Positions 26,018 through 35,199 are shown, numbered from the stretch's first letter. The stretch is DNA of 64,000 nucleotides from Alphaproteobacteria bacterium (GCA_009909005.1 JAAAOG010000196.1:1-64000), one strand, 5' to 3'. Notes: generated by a model not told the origin, from the sequence alone. Numbers and translations: made by a program.

Positions 26018-26413
26018 CTATCTATCGCCGGAGCGGCCGCCCCGACCCTGACCGGAGCTGTGCGCGGCCAGGGACGCCGATGTCTGCCTGGCAAGCGTCG
26101 CCAGCTCCTTGGTCAATTCTGCGGCGGCCGCGTCGCGTCGCGCCTGGCAGGCCTCTTCGATGGCCCGCGCCGTGTCCGCCATGCGGCGGGCGCCGAAGGT
26201 GCCGCTGCTCGCTTTCAGGGCATGCGCCTCCGCTCCCACCTTGACCCAGTCATGCGCCTGCACTGCGTTGACGATCCGCTCCACTCGGCCCAACATCTCG
26301 GTCAAGAATGTCTTAAGGCAGGCGTCCACCGTTTCCTGGTCCAGGTCGGCCGCCATCCGGTCGATCACGGTCTCGTCGACCAGGGCCGGCATATCGATTG
26401 GCGCTTCGTCCAT
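26018..26413 (-). CDS. HPt domain phosphotransfer protein
   Basis: 131 residues, helical. The phosphoacceptor motif is EAHALKASSGTFGA, where HALKxxS is the HPt signature; the His lies at about residue 63. It should shuttle phosphoryl groups between a hybrid kinase and a regulator in the cytoplasm. ATG 26411-26413 is preceded by GGAGG at five bases; a GTG at 26425 is less likely. It is an orphan, convergent with the transglycosylase-like gene and divergent from the SAM hydrolase gene. Confidence 0.88.
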   Translation of the reverse strand: MDEAPIDMPALVDETVIDRMAADLDQETVDACLKTFLTEMLGRVERIVNAVQAHDWVKVGAEAHALKASSGTFGARRMADTARAIEEACQARRDAAAAELTKELATLARQTSASLAAHSSGQGRGGRSGDR

Positions 26414-26490
26414 CAGGTCCTCCACGGCGGTGAAAGGCGCATCGCGTTTCGGCGTGCCGGGGTCGACCCAACAACAAGAAGTCGGGTCGC

Positions 26491-27243
26491 ATGATTCTGC
26501 TCTTCACCGATTTCGGCTGGGTGGGGCCCTATGTCGGCCAGGTCAAGACGGTGCTGGCCGATCTGGCGCCCGGCTATCCGGTGATCGACCTGATGCACGA
26601 TGCGCCCGCCTTCTCGCCGAAACCATCCTCCTATCTCCTTGCCGCGCTGACCCCCTGGATTCCACGCCAGGCCGTCGTTCTTGCCGTCGTCGACCCGGGC
26701 GTCGGCACGGCGCGGCGCGGCCTGGTGGTGCGCGCCGACCAGCGCTGGTATGTCGGCCCGGATAACGGCCTGTTCGACGGCGTCATCCGCCGGGCCGGCG
26801 CCGCCCATCCCTGGGAGATTACCCTCAGTCCGACCTCCATGGCCCGCACCTTTCACGGCCGCGACCTGTTCGCCCCGGTGGCGGCACGGATTGCCTTCGG
26901 CGCATCCGTCCCGGGCGAGCAATTGCCCGAGTCGACGGTGCGGCGGCCGGACTGGCCCGACGACCTCGCAGAGGTGATTTATATCGACGGCTTCGGCAAT
27001 GCCATGACCGGCATCCGCGCCGAGTCGATCGATCCGGGCCTGGCGCTCAGCCTGGACGGCCGGCCGCTGCGCGGCCTCGGAACCTTCGGCGAGGCGGAGC
27101 CCGGCGAGACCTTCTGGTACGCCAACAGCCTGGGCCTGGCGGAAATCGCCCTGCGCGACGGCAGCGCCGCCGCCCGCCATGGGCTGACGGTTGGTGCCGC
27201 CGTGAAGGTCGTCAACCGGAATGCGCCGGGACCGGGCCTGTAG
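26491..27243 (+). CDS. SAM hydroxide adenosyltransferase (SAM hydrolase, DUF62)
   Basis: 250 residues. Family motifs run in order: LFTDFG near the start, VVDPGVGT, YVGPDNGL, RTFHGRDLFAPVAA and YIDGFGNAMTG. This fold is shared with fluorinase, but the common bacterial and archaeal members use hydroxide to split S-adenosylmethionine into adenosine and methionine. The 3' end overlaps the convergent methyltransferase gene by 32 bases, so both transcripts share complementary tails. The ribosome site is weak. Confidence 0.93.
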   Translation: MILLFTDFGWVGPYVGQVKTVLADLAPGYPVIDLMHDAPAFSPKPSSYLLAALTPWIPRQAVVLAVVDPGVGTARRGLVVRADQRWYVGPDNGLFDGVIRRAGAAHPWEITLSPTSMARTFHGRDLFAPVAARIAFGASVPGEQLPESTVRRPDWPDDLAEVIYIDGFGNAMTGIRAESIDPGLALSLDGRPLRGLGTFGEAEPGETFWYANSLGLAEIALRDGSAAARHGLTVGAAVKVVNRNAPGPGL

Positions 27244-27724
27244 CCTGGTAGAGGAAATACCGTCCCCGACTGACGCCTGCAGGCAGCGGCACATCACGCC
27301 AGCCGGAAACGCGATAGGGGTGATTGGCGACGACAAGGCCGCCCGGCGCCAGCAGCGGCGCCAGCAAGGGCGCCACTTCGGCCGCCAGGGCGGCATTCGC
27401 CGCGTCGTCGGCGATGCCGAGATCGGAATGGACGAGCACCGCGCTCGGCCCAAGCGCCGCCGCCGCCCGCGGCAGGGTCTCGGAAACCTCGCCAAGATAG
27501 AGCCGGTCTTCCGGCGGAATACAGCCGGCATGGGCCGCGATGCGGCGATCGAAGACATAGATCGCCCGGTCGGGCAGGCGCTCGCGCAGATGGTCGTAGG
27601 TGCGGCCATTGCCGAGCCCCAACTCCAGCACGCAGCCGGGCTGCCCGGCGATCGCCGCCGCAGCCCAGTCCAGACAGGCGCGCTGCGCCTCCATGCGACG
27701 GATGAAGCTGTCGAGCCGGCTCAC
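27212..27724 (-). CDS. Class I SAM-dependent methyltransferase
   Basis: 170 residues. The nucleotide-binding glycine motif reads VLELGLGNGRTYDHL, followed by an acidic second-strand motif ending AIYVFDRR, so the Rossmann methyltransferase core is present in a short form. The substrate is unknown. The ATG overlaps the stop of the cNMP-binding gene (27721-27724) and the end runs 32 bases into the convergent SAM hydrolase gene. It is the last gene of a three-gene minus-strand unit that begins with the unusual ABC transporter. Confidence 0.83.
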   Translation of the reverse strand: MSRLDSFIRRMEAQRACLDWAAAAIAGQPGCVLELGLGNGRTYDHLRERLPDRAIYVFDRRIAAHAGCIPPEDRLYLGEVSETLPRAAAALGPSAVLVHSDLGIADDAANAALAAEVAPLLAPLLAPGGLVVANHPYRVSGWRDVPLPAGVSRGRYFLYQATGPVPAHSG

Positions 27725-28188
27725 CCGCCGCCCCCACGCTCCCCGCCTTCCTTGGCCAGGGCCAGCGCCTTGTTGGTGCGGTCCAACCGCTGGGCCAGAA
27801 CCCGCATGATCTCCACCGCCATCTGCGGGAATTCGGTGACCAGCCGGAAAAACAGGTCCTTGGTGATGACCAGCGTGGTGAGCGGCGAAACGGCGCGCAC
27901 GGTCGCGGTGCGCGGGACGTCGCAGAGTATGGCGATCTCACCGACGACATCGTTCGTGCCGACCCGGGCGATGACGCGCGGCCCGTTGGCGGTGTTGATC
28001 ATCACTTCGGCCTCGCCCTCCATGATGATGAAGGCAGCGGTGCCGACCTCGCCCTCTTCGAACAGCACGTCGCCGCCGCGAAAGCTCATCCGCTCGCTGG
28101 TAAAGGCCAGCAGCTTCAGCTTCGACGTCTCGATATTCGCGAAGAGCGGGATCTTCTTGAGGAGCTCGACTTCCTGGCTCAGACTCAC
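27721..28188 (-). CDS. Cyclic nucleotide-binding (CRP-like) domain protein
   Basis: 155 residues forming one cNMP-binding beta roll without a DNA-binding domain. Features are IPLFANIETSKLKLLA, SFRGGDVLFEEGEVGTAAFIIM, GEIAILCDVPRTATVRA (phosphate-binding cassette) and a C-terminal helix MAVEIMRVLAQRLDRTN. The cassette GEIAIL...PRTATV retains the Glu and Arg used for cAMP or cGMP binding. The start is GTG 28186-28188 with AGGGAGGG upstream. It sits 28 bases after the ABC transporter, so it may regulate the transporter's activity or membrane targeting; this is inference. Confidence 0.88.
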   Translation of the reverse strand: MSLSQEVELLKKIPLFANIETSKLKLLAFTSERMSFRGGDVLFEEGEVGTAAFIIMEGEAEVMINTANGPRVIARVGTNDVVGEIAILCDVPRTATVRAVSPLTTLVITKDLFFRLVTEFPQMAVEIMRVLAQRLDRTNKALALAKEGGERGGGG

Positions 28189-28216
28189 CTCACCCTCCCT
28201 GCCACCGATCGGCGCG

Positions 28217-30865
28217 TCATTCGGCCTCCAGCAACTGGCCGACTTCGCCCTCTTGGCCGGCCAGATCTTCATAGCTGCCGCGCGCTGCCACTCTGCCGTC
28301 CTTCAGCACGACGATTTCATCCAGCGTGCGGGCCAGGGCCGGACGATGCGGCGCCCAGATCAGCCCCTTGCCGGCCAACCAGGTGCGCAGGCTGCCGTGA
28401 ACCACCGCCTGACTGGCCGAATCGAGACCCCCTGTCGCCTCGTTGAGGATCAGCACGTCCGGCTGCCTGAGCAGCGCCCGGCCGAGTGCCAGCTTCTGCC
28501 GCTGAACGGTCGAGAGCCGGGCGCCGGCGACGCCGACGGAATGGTCGAGGCCGACGGAGACCACCAGGCGGCGCAGGCCCATATTGTCCACGGCCTCCTC
28601 GATCAGGTGCTGCACCGTATCCATCGCCGCCGCCTGACCGTAGCGGACCTTCCCGAACAGAAGATTATCCTGCAAAGACGCCGAGCGGTTATAGCGTTCC
28701 CAATCGAAGAACTCGACAGCGTCGCGCAGCGCATCGGGCAGTTCCCGGGCGAAGAAATGCCGCGCAGCGACGATACGCTCCTGCATCGCCTCGTCGATCA
28801 GCCCCAGACGGTGGCGGGAGGGGATCAATTTGAAGGGCAACGCCAGCAGCCGGCGGCGGTCCTCTTCCTTGAGGGCCTCCACGCCCTCCTTCTTCACCCG
28901 GGCGACGATCGGCTGGAAGACCGGCAGGTCATCGGCGCTGATGAAGCTGAACTGCTCGAAAAACTCGTGGTCGGGCGGCAGGTCGGCGAACAGCTCGATC
29001 ATCGTCTCGGCAACCGAGGCGCCGATCTCCAGGAACGGGCCGGTGAGCCCGACTTCAGCCAGGACCCGCTGCATATGCGGGTGATCGGCCAGCCGGTCGA
29101 GCGAGAAGGTGTCACCCACCGGCATGCCGAACAGCACGTTCTCGGCGACCGACGCGTTGGTGTTGAAGCGGTTGACGTCGAACAGCTCGACCGGTTCGCC
29201 GAGCGCCGGGTCGGCCAGCCGCCGCGCCATCCAGCCGCGCGCCTCCAGCACCTTGTCGGCAATCTCGGAGCCCATGGCCGGGTCGACGCTGCTGTTCAGG
29301 CCCATGCGGTAGACGTCGCGATCCAAGTCGACCGCGCGCAGAACTTGGAGGGCCCTTTCCTCAAGGTCCCGCGGCCCGCCGGCCCCGGCCGCCGCGTAGT
29401 CGATCCAATCAGCCTGGACATCGAAGGTGATGTTCCCCGAGGCCAGCGCCTCGCTGATCCGCCGGCGCCGCCACGCGGCCTCGTCGCCTTCGTAGCCGAC
29501 CTCCTGCAAGGGGCGGTGCTTCAGGCCGTAATAGAGATTATTCCGCAGCGAATCGGTGAACATATGGCTGCTGGGGCCGACATAGGCGAAGCGGCGGCCG
29601 GTGACAGCCTCGGGCAGTTCGACGAAATCGTGATCGCCCAGGCGGATCCGGCCCTGGGTGGGGACGAGCAGCCGGGCGAGCAGCATCAGGAGTTCATCCT
29701 TGCCGCTGTTGCCATCGCCGAGGATCGCCGTATGCCGGGTGGTGTCGAGCGTCAGGGAGAGCCCGTCGAGCTTCGGGACCGCCTCGTCCTCGGCATAGGT
29801 GACATTGCTCAGGGAGAGGTGCTGCGGCAGCGGCCCCTCGAGGCTGGGGTCCGCGGTCAGATGGTCCGCCGGCATAATGTCATCCGGCTGGAACTGCTCG
29901 ATCACCTGTTCGTACTTGATCCGAACGTCTTCGGTCCGCTGATAGTAATTCAGCAGCTCACGCCAGGGACCGGAGAGGTCCTTATAGGCAGCCAGGACCG
30001 CCACCAGCGCACCAAAGCTGAGATCGCCGACAATGACCAGATAACCGCCGATCGAATAGAAGAAAAAAGGTGTCAACTGATTCAGAAAATTATTCAGAAA
30101 CTTGATAAAGAACTTTCTCTTGTAGATCGACAGCCGGATATCGAAAATATTGCCCAGGCGATGCGAGACGTCGGCCATATGGACGTTCGACGTGTCATGG
30201 CCGTGAATCTCCTGCGTGCCGGACACCGTCTCGCCGATCCTGTCCGACAGGGCGCGGACATTGCGGACCCGTTCCTTGCCCAGCTGATTCACGCGCTTCT
30301 GCAGCTTGGGAATCAGATATCCTTGCAGCGGGTAGAGAGAGATCGCCGCCGCCCCCAGATAGGGATCCTGGACGAAAATGAACGCCAGATAGACGAGCAG
30401 CGTCCCGCCCTGATAGGCCGGCAGAGCGAAGGCATCGCCGACAAAGCCGCCGATCGGCTCGACCTCGGCGGTGATCATCGGGATGATCTCGCCCTGCGAC
30501 ATCTTCTTGAAGCGCGGCAGCCGAAAACGCAGGACGCGCGTATAGAGCTCGTAGCGCAGCCGTCGCAGCACCCGCTCACCGACGACGCCGCGATAGACGT
30601 TGATGTAATACTTGAAAGCGCCGTTAACGCAGACCAGCGCAAGGAATATGCCGCTCAACAAAAAGAGGTATTCGATCTGATCGAAGGTGTAACCCAGAAC
30701 CTCGATCGAAGGGCCCATTTCGCCGCCGATCGCCTCATTGACGATCAGCTTCGGCAGTTCCAGGGAGTAATAGAGAAACGGAAAAGATATCAGCGTCAGG
30801 ATAAGAATGAGGATCTGCTGTTTCTTGCTATGCCGATAGATATATTTAAATATATTGCGGTCCAT
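28217..30865 (-). CDS. ABC exporter with greatly expanded, degenerate nucleotide-binding domain
   Basis: 882 residues. The type IV exporter membrane domain occupies about 15-300, with six helices. The NBD starts near 345 and is abnormal: Walker A reads GDGNSGKD (383-390, Asp in place of Ser/Thr), the signature LSTVQ (784-788) replaces LSGGQ, and Walker B VLILNE (804-809) has Asn for Asp. The H-loop His (840) remains. About 395 residues separate Walker A from the signature, where about 100-110 is usual. The insert carries three Q-loop-like segments, at 433-447 (MFTDSLRNNLYYG), 566-580 (ASVAENVLFG) and 724-738 (ASLQDNLLFG). ATP hydrolysis may be weak or absent. It is coupled to a cNMP-binding gene and divergent from glycosyltransferase genes. 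Confidence 0.9.
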   Translation of the reverse strand: MDRNIFKYIYRHSKKQQILILILTLISFPFLYYSLELPKLIVNEAIGGEMGPSIEVLGYTFDQIEYLFLLSGIFLALVCVNGAFKYYINVYRGVVGERVLRRLRYELYTRVLRFRLPRFKKMSQGEIIPMITAEVEPIGGFVGDAFALPAYQGGTLLVYLAFIFVQDPYLGAAAISLYPLQGYLIPKLQKRVNQLGKERVRNVRALSDRIGETVSGTQEIHGHDTSNVHMADVSHRLGNIFDIRLSIYKRKFFIKFLNNFLNQLTPFFFYSIGGYLVIVGDLSFGALVAVLAAYKDLSGPWRELLNYYQRTEDVRIKYEQVIEQFQPDDIMPADHLTADPSLEGPLPQHLSLSNVTYAEDEAVPKLDGLSLTLDTTRHTAILGDGNSGKDELLMLLARLLVPTQGRIRLGDHDFVELPEAVTGRRFAYVGPSSHMFTDSLRNNLYYGLKHRPLQEVGYEGDEAAWRRRRISEALASGNITFDVQADWIDYAAAGAGGPRDLEERALQVLRAVDLDRDVYRMGLNSSVDPAMGSEIADKVLEARGWMARRLADPALGEPVELFDVNRFNTNASVAENVLFGMPVGDTFSLDRLADHPHMQRVLAEVGLTGPFLEIGASVAETMIELFADLPPDHEFFEQFSFISADDLPVFQPIVARVKKEGVEALKEEDRRRLLALPFKLIPSRHRLGLIDEAMQERIVAARHFFARELPDALRDAVEFFDWERYNRSASLQDNLLFGKVRYGQAAAMDTVQHLIEEAVDNMGLRRLVVSVGLDHSVGVAGARLSTVQRQKLALGRALLRQPDVLILNEATGGLDSASQAVVHGSLRTWLAGKGLIWAPHRPALARTLDEIVVLKDGRVAARGSYEDLAGQEGEVGQLLEAE

Positions 30866-31081
30866 CGAAGGAATGCCTGAAGACGAGCGGCGGCCAGGCG
30901 GGAAAGGCCGAATGAAGGGCTGACCATACGCCGTCCGTGGCGTATCGTAAACATCATGGTTCCGCCTCGGTCTTCGTGATATGAGACATGCGCTCCGGCA
31001 CGGCAGGGGGTGGCGGCACGGGCGCGATACCGGCCGGTCCTACCGCCGGTGCGCGCCTCACGACAAGGGGCCGGACAGGCG

Positions 31082-32293
31082 ATGGCCAAGCGCAGCGATC
31101 ACAGTCGTGTCCTGATTTACAGCCATGATTCGTTCGGGCTCGGCCATCTGCGCCGGTGCCGGACGATTGCGCATCACCTGGTGGCGCAGCGCGAGCATAT
31201 GTCGGTCCTGATCCTGTCAGGGTCGCCGGTCATCGGCAGTTTCGACTTCAAGCCGCGCGTCGATTTCGTCCGCATGCCGGGCGTCATCAAGTTGAGCAAC
31301 GGCGAATACACGTCGCGCAGCCTGCATATCGAGACCGAGGAGACGCTGGCCCTGCGCGAGGCAATCATCCGCCAGGCGGCCGACACCTTCGACCCCGACC
31401 TGATGCTGGTCGACAAGGAGCCGCTGGGTCTGCGCGGCGAGGTCCGGCCCACCCTGGAACTGCTCAAGGGGCGCGGCACGCCGCTGGCCCTCGGCCTGCG
31501 CGACGTCATGGACGAGCCCGGGCTGCTGGCGCCGGAGTGGGAGCGCAAGAACGTCCTGCCGGCTTTGTCCGACCTGTACGATGCCATCTGGGTCTATGGC
31601 CTGCCGGAGATCTGCGATCCGCTCGACGGCATCCAGCTGCCCGACCCGGTGCGCGCCAAGATGGTCTATACCGGCTATCTGCGCCGCGAGGTCTCCTGGC
31701 GGGCCGGCGCCCTCGACCCGTTCGGAAGGCCCTTTATTCTGGTGACTCCGGGCGGCGGGGGAGATGGCGATTGCCTGGTCGACTGGGTTCTGCGCACCTA
31801 TGAGGCCGAGACCGGGCTCCCGCACCCGGCGCTGATCGTCCTCGGTCCGTTCATGCAGCTGGAGCGCCAAACCGAATTCGCCGATCGGGCAGCCCGGCTG
31901 CCGGACGTCGAAGTGGTCACCTTCGATGCGCATCTGGAAAACCTGATGGAGCAGGCGGTCGGCGTCGTCGCCATGGGCGGCTACAACACGTTTTGCGAGA
32001 TTCTCTCATTTGACAAACGTGCGATCCTGGTGCCGCGCAGCACGCCGCGCCTGGAACAGCTGATCCGCGTCTCGCGCGCCGACACGCTGGGCCTGGTCCG
32101 CATGCTGTCCTTCGATCTCGAATCGGACACCCGGCCAATGGCCGAGGCGCTGCAGGCGCTGCCGCAGCAGAGCCGGCCCTCCGACATCGTCGTGCCCGGC
32201 CTGCTCGACGGGTTGGAGAATGTCGCCCGGCTGGTTGACGAGGCGGTCGACGGCCCGCTGGTGACGCCGGTGCGCCATCGCCGCAGCGCCTGA
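31082..32293 (+). CDS. Glycosyltransferase family 28-like protein (MurG fold)
   Basis: 403 residues. The N-terminus VLIYSHDSFGLGHLRRCRTIAHHL is the GT-B acceptor-side motif with GxGH. The C-terminal half has ILVTPGGGGDG and VVAMGGYNTFCEILSF, a nucleotide-sugar-binding pattern as in MurG-like enzymes. It should transfer a sugar in the cytoplasm onto a lipid or protein acceptor; donor and acceptor are unknown. I chose ATG 31082 because the family N-terminus follows; the frame is open to 31010 without protein-like sequence. It starts a plus-strand cluster divergent from the ABC exporter, and a paralogue lies at 38060-39235. Confidence 0.85.
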   Translation: MAKRSDHSRVLIYSHDSFGLGHLRRCRTIAHHLVAQREHMSVLILSGSPVIGSFDFKPRVDFVRMPGVIKLSNGEYTSRSLHIETEETLALREAIIRQAADTFDPDLMLVDKEPLGLRGEVRPTLELLKGRGTPLALGLRDVMDEPGLLAPEWERKNVLPALSDLYDAIWVYGLPEICDPLDGIQLPDPVRAKMVYTGYLRREVSWRAGALDPFGRPFILVTPGGGGDGDCLVDWVLRTYEAETGLPHPALIVLGPFMQLERQTEFADRAARLPDVEVVTFDAHLENLMEQAVGVVAMGGYNTFCEILSFDKRAILVPRSTPRLEQLIRVSRADTLGLVRMLSFDLESDTRPMAEALQALPQQSRPSDIVVPGLLDGLENVARLVDEAVDGPLVTPVRHRRSA

Positions 32294-32297
32294 GGCG

Positions 32298-33605
32298 ATG
32301 ACCGCCGCCGGCACAGGCGGGCGCACGGCGATCGTCGTCAAAGGCTATCCGCGCCTGTCCGAGACCTTCATCGCCCAGGAAATCCACGGCCTGCAGGAAC
32401 GCGGGCTGCAACAGCTGATCGTCTCGCTGCGCCGGCCGACCGACCCGGACATTCACCCCGTCCACCGCCGCATCACAGCGCCGGTTCTATACCTGCCCGA
32501 ATATCTGCATGACGAGCCCTGGCGGGTGTTCCGCGGTTTTGCCCATGCGCGGCACTATCGCGGCTATCAGGCGGCCTTGCATGCTCTGCTTCGCGATCTC
32601 CGGCACGAGCCGACCCGCAACCGACTCCGCCGATTCGGCCAGGCCTGCGTGCTCGCCCGGGAATTGCCGGCCGATGTGGGCTGGCTGCACTGCCACTATC
32701 TTCACACGCCCGCTTCGGTGACCCGCTATGCCGCCCTGATCCGCGGTCTCGGCTGGAGTTTTTCCGCTCATGCCAAGGACATCTGGACGACACCCGCCCG
32801 TGAACTGGCGGAAAAGATGGGCTCGGCCGGCTGGGGCGTGACCTGTACGGCCGGCAATCTCGCCTATCTGCGCAGCCTGTCGCCGCGCCCGGAGGCGATC
32901 GCGCTGATCTATCATGGTCTCGACCTGTCGGCCTTTCCCGACCCCGTATGGCGGCCGCCGCGCGACGGCCTCGACCCCCACGCCCCCGTGCAGCTGCTCA
33001 GCGTCGGCCGGGCGGTCGAGAAAAAAGGCTTCGACGATCTGTTGCACGCCCTCGCCCGCCTGCCGCCCCGGCTGCATTGGCGCTGGACCCATATCGGCGG
33101 CGGCGAAAGGCTGACGGCTCTGCAGCGGCAGGCCGAAAGCCTTGGACTGGCAGGCCGGATCGCCTGGCTTGGCCCGCAGACCCATGATGCGGTGATCACC
33201 GCCTGCCTGGAGGCGGACCTGTTCGTGCTGCCGGCCAAGGTGGCGCGCAGCGGCGACCGCGACGGCCTGCCGAACGTGCTGATGGAGGCACAGGCGACCG
33301 GCCTCGCCTGCCTGTCGACCGCGGTCTCGGCGATCCCGGAGTTGATCGACGACGGCGTGACGGGCCGGCTGGTCGCCTCGGCAGACCCGGCCGCCCTGGC
33401 CGCCGCTCTGGCCGCGCTGATCGGCGATCCGTCCGAGCGTTCCCGGCTCGGAGCCGCCGGTGCGGAGCGGGTGCGCCGCGATTTCCGCTTCGAAACCGGA
33501 CTCGACAGACTCGTGCAAAAGCTCTTCGGGATGGAGGAGGAGGCCGGCTATAGTGATTCAGAGGCGAGCAGGCGGGCTGCTCTTTTGGAGATCATCGAAC
33601 CATGA
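32298..33605 (+). CDS. Glycosyltransferase family 4
   Basis: 435 residues, GT-B fold. VVKGYPRLSETFIAQEI is the N-terminal motif of colanic/exopolysaccharide-type GT4 enzymes. FSAHAKDIW follows in mid-protein. The C-terminal domain begins LLSVGRAVEKKGFDDLLHA and has DGLPNVLMEAQATGL, the E-x7-E region that binds the nucleotide sugar. It probably builds an extracellular polysaccharide or glycoconjugate. Four bases separate it from the upstream glycosyltransferase, and its stop overlaps the RTX gene start (ATGA at 33602-33605). Confidence 0.92.
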   Translation: MTAAGTGGRTAIVVKGYPRLSETFIAQEIHGLQERGLQQLIVSLRRPTDPDIHPVHRRITAPVLYLPEYLHDEPWRVFRGFAHARHYRGYQAALHALLRDLRHEPTRNRLRRFGQACVLARELPADVGWLHCHYLHTPASVTRYAALIRGLGWSFSAHAKDIWTTPARELAEKMGSAGWGVTCTAGNLAYLRSLSPRPEAIALIYHGLDLSAFPDPVWRPPRDGLDPHAPVQLLSVGRAVEKKGFDDLLHALARLPPRLHWRWTHIGGGERLTALQRQAESLGLAGRIAWLGPQTHDAVITACLEADLFVLPAKVARSGDRDGLPNVLMEAQATGLACLSTAVSAIPELIDDGVTGRLVASADPAALAAALAALIGDPSERSRLGAAGAERVRRDFRFETGLDRLVQKLFGMEEEAGYSDSEASRRAALLEIIEP

Positions 33606-35158
33606 CGACATCAAATCCGGCGGCGGTGCTGCCGGGTTCAAACGACCAGGTCTCGTTCGCATCCACCACAGACGTCGCAGCGACAGAGGAGGGCGAGGCC
33701 CAGGGAACAGCCTTGGAGATCCAGAACGAGCTGACGGGAACGATCTACCGCGATGGCGGCGATGAGCCGATCCCGCGCGACGTCTGGGACATGCTGGAGA
33801 CCGACCTTCCCGGTCCTTTTATCAAAAACTCAACCCGAAATCTCCTCTTCCAGGAGACGGAATTTCTCGAATCGCCGAGTGCGACCGAAGACGGTGAGCT
33901 GATTTTCATCGACTATCTGGGCTATACATGGCTGGAGCTGGCCCAGGCCGTCGCCGCCGGTCTCTATCAGGGCAACGGGATCGGCATGCCGTTCGAGAGC
34001 GGCTTTCCTGTGATCGGCCCGGGCGAGGCCACCGTCAGCATCATCGACAAACCGCAAACGCTGACCTTCAGCGACCCGACCGCCTACATTCTCACCGACG
34101 AATGGGGCAATCGCTACGTCATGCATGCCACCGCGGCCGAGAGCCCGGAGGTTCTGGCGACGCTGGTCGCCGATGTGGAACTTCCAGCCGGCTGGACCGT
34201 GGCAGAGACGGTGCTGGCGGAGCCCCTGACGATCACGCCGTCGGACAGCGAGGCCGGCGCCTTTTACGTCATTATCCGGGACAACACCGACAACGCCTAT
34301 CACCAGTTCGATTTCTCCGGCACGGCGCAGCCGACCCAGCCTGTCGGCGCCAGCATCGTCGTCGGCGGCAATGACGGGGACAGCCTCGATGGCACGGCCG
34401 ACGCCAACAGCCTTTACGGTGCCGGCGGCGACGACAGCCTGCAGGCACTGGAAGGCGACGACACCGTGCTGGGCGACGGCGGCGACGATACCCTGACCGG
34501 CGGGGCCGGCGATGACCGGCTTGAGGGCGGAGACGGCACCGACACGGCCGCCTTCACAGGTGTCCAAGCCGACTACACCGTCACGGAGGTCGGTGCCGAT
34601 GTCCGCATTGCGTCCTTGACGGCGTCAGACGGGTCAGACTTGCTGAACGGCATCGAAAGTTATCGTTTCGCAGACGGAACTTTCACCCTCAGCATGCTCC
34701 TGGCGCCCGAAACCGTCGATCTGGGAGTTTACCGCTTCTTCAATGTCGACACCGCGCGGCATTTCTATACCTCCAGCCCGACCGAACGGGACGCGGCCAT
34801 CAATACCGTGGATGCGTTCGTCTTCGAGGGAACCGGCTTTCGTGCCGTCGATCCAGCGGAACCCGACGCAACACCGGTCTTCGGGTTTGTCAACAGCGAG
34901 ACCGGTGGCGTCTTCTATACAGTTTCGGAAGCGGAACGCGATTTTGTGAGCCAGACGCTGCCGCAATACGGGGAAAGCGATATTGCCTGGTACGCCTTCG
35001 AAACGGAGACCGAAGAGACCGTACCGCTGCATCGCTTTTTCAACTCGGCGACCGGCAGCCACTTCTATACCGCCGACGACGCGGAAAAGGACGCCGTGCT
35101 GGGCACCCTGCCGCAATTCGCCTATGAGGGCGTCGGCTTCCACGTCGCCATCGCCTGA
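33602..35158 (+). CDS. RTX calcium-binding repeat protein with C-terminal DUF5648 repeats
   Basis: 518 residues, acidic, no Sec signal peptide. The first 250 residues are unassigned. At about 258-315 lies a block of nonapeptide repeats (GAGGDDSL, LEGDDTVLGDGGDDTL, GGAGDDRLEGGDGTD) that bind calcium in a beta roll. The C-terminus has three DUF5648-like units, each with (Y/H)RFFNxxTxxHFYT or a variant and an FEGxGF motif. RTX proteins normally leave by type I secretion after calcium-independent unfolding; no T1SS genes are adjacent. It is translationally coupled to a glycosyltransferase gene, which is unusual and suggests a role in surface-polymer assembly or glycosylation. Confidence 0.85.
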   Translation: MTTSNPAAVLPGSNDQVSFASTTDVAATEEGEAQGTALEIQNELTGTIYRDGGDEPIPRDVWDMLETDLPGPFIKNSTRNLLFQETEFLESPSATEDGELIFIDYLGYTWLELAQAVAAGLYQGNGIGMPFESGFPVIGPGEATVSIIDKPQTLTFSDPTAYILTDEWGNRYVMHATAAESPEVLATLVADVELPAGWTVAETVLAEPLTITPSDSEAGAFYVIIRDNTDNAYHQFDFSGTAQPTQPVGASIVVGGNDGDSLDGTADANSLYGAGGDDSLQALEGDDTVLGDGGDDTLTGGAGDDRLEGGDGTDTAAFTGVQADYTVTEVGADVRIASLTASDGSDLLNGIESYRFADGTFTLSMLLAPETVDLGVYRFFNVDTARHFYTSSPTERDAAINTVDAFVFEGTGFRAVDPAEPDATPVFGFVNSETGGVFYTVSEAERDFVSQTLPQYGESDIAWYAFETETEETVPLHRFFNSATGSHFYTADDAEKDAVLGTLPQFAYEGVGFHVAIA

Positions 35159-35168
35159 ACCGGGCCGC

Positions 35169-35199
35169 CGGCCGGCCGGGACCCGGGGCCGGCCGGCCG
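35169..35199 (+). terminator. Very GC-rich hairpin between the RTX and Rpn genes
   Basis: An 11-base stem (35169-35179 with 35189-35199, arms CGGCCGGCCGG and CCGGCCGGCCG) closes a nine-base loop, 10 bases after the RTX stop. There is no U tract; AGGGGGCATGCC and the next ATG follow. It may be a pause or attenuation site, or protect the upstream mRNA end, rather than a classical terminator. Confidence 0.4.

Noticed and set aside
27221-30880. A plus-strand open frame of more than 1,200 codons opposite the ABC transporter
   Set aside because: It is antisense to a clearly homologous ABC exporter and is rich in Arg, Gln, Gly and Pro without any domain; long antisense frames are expected at this GC content.
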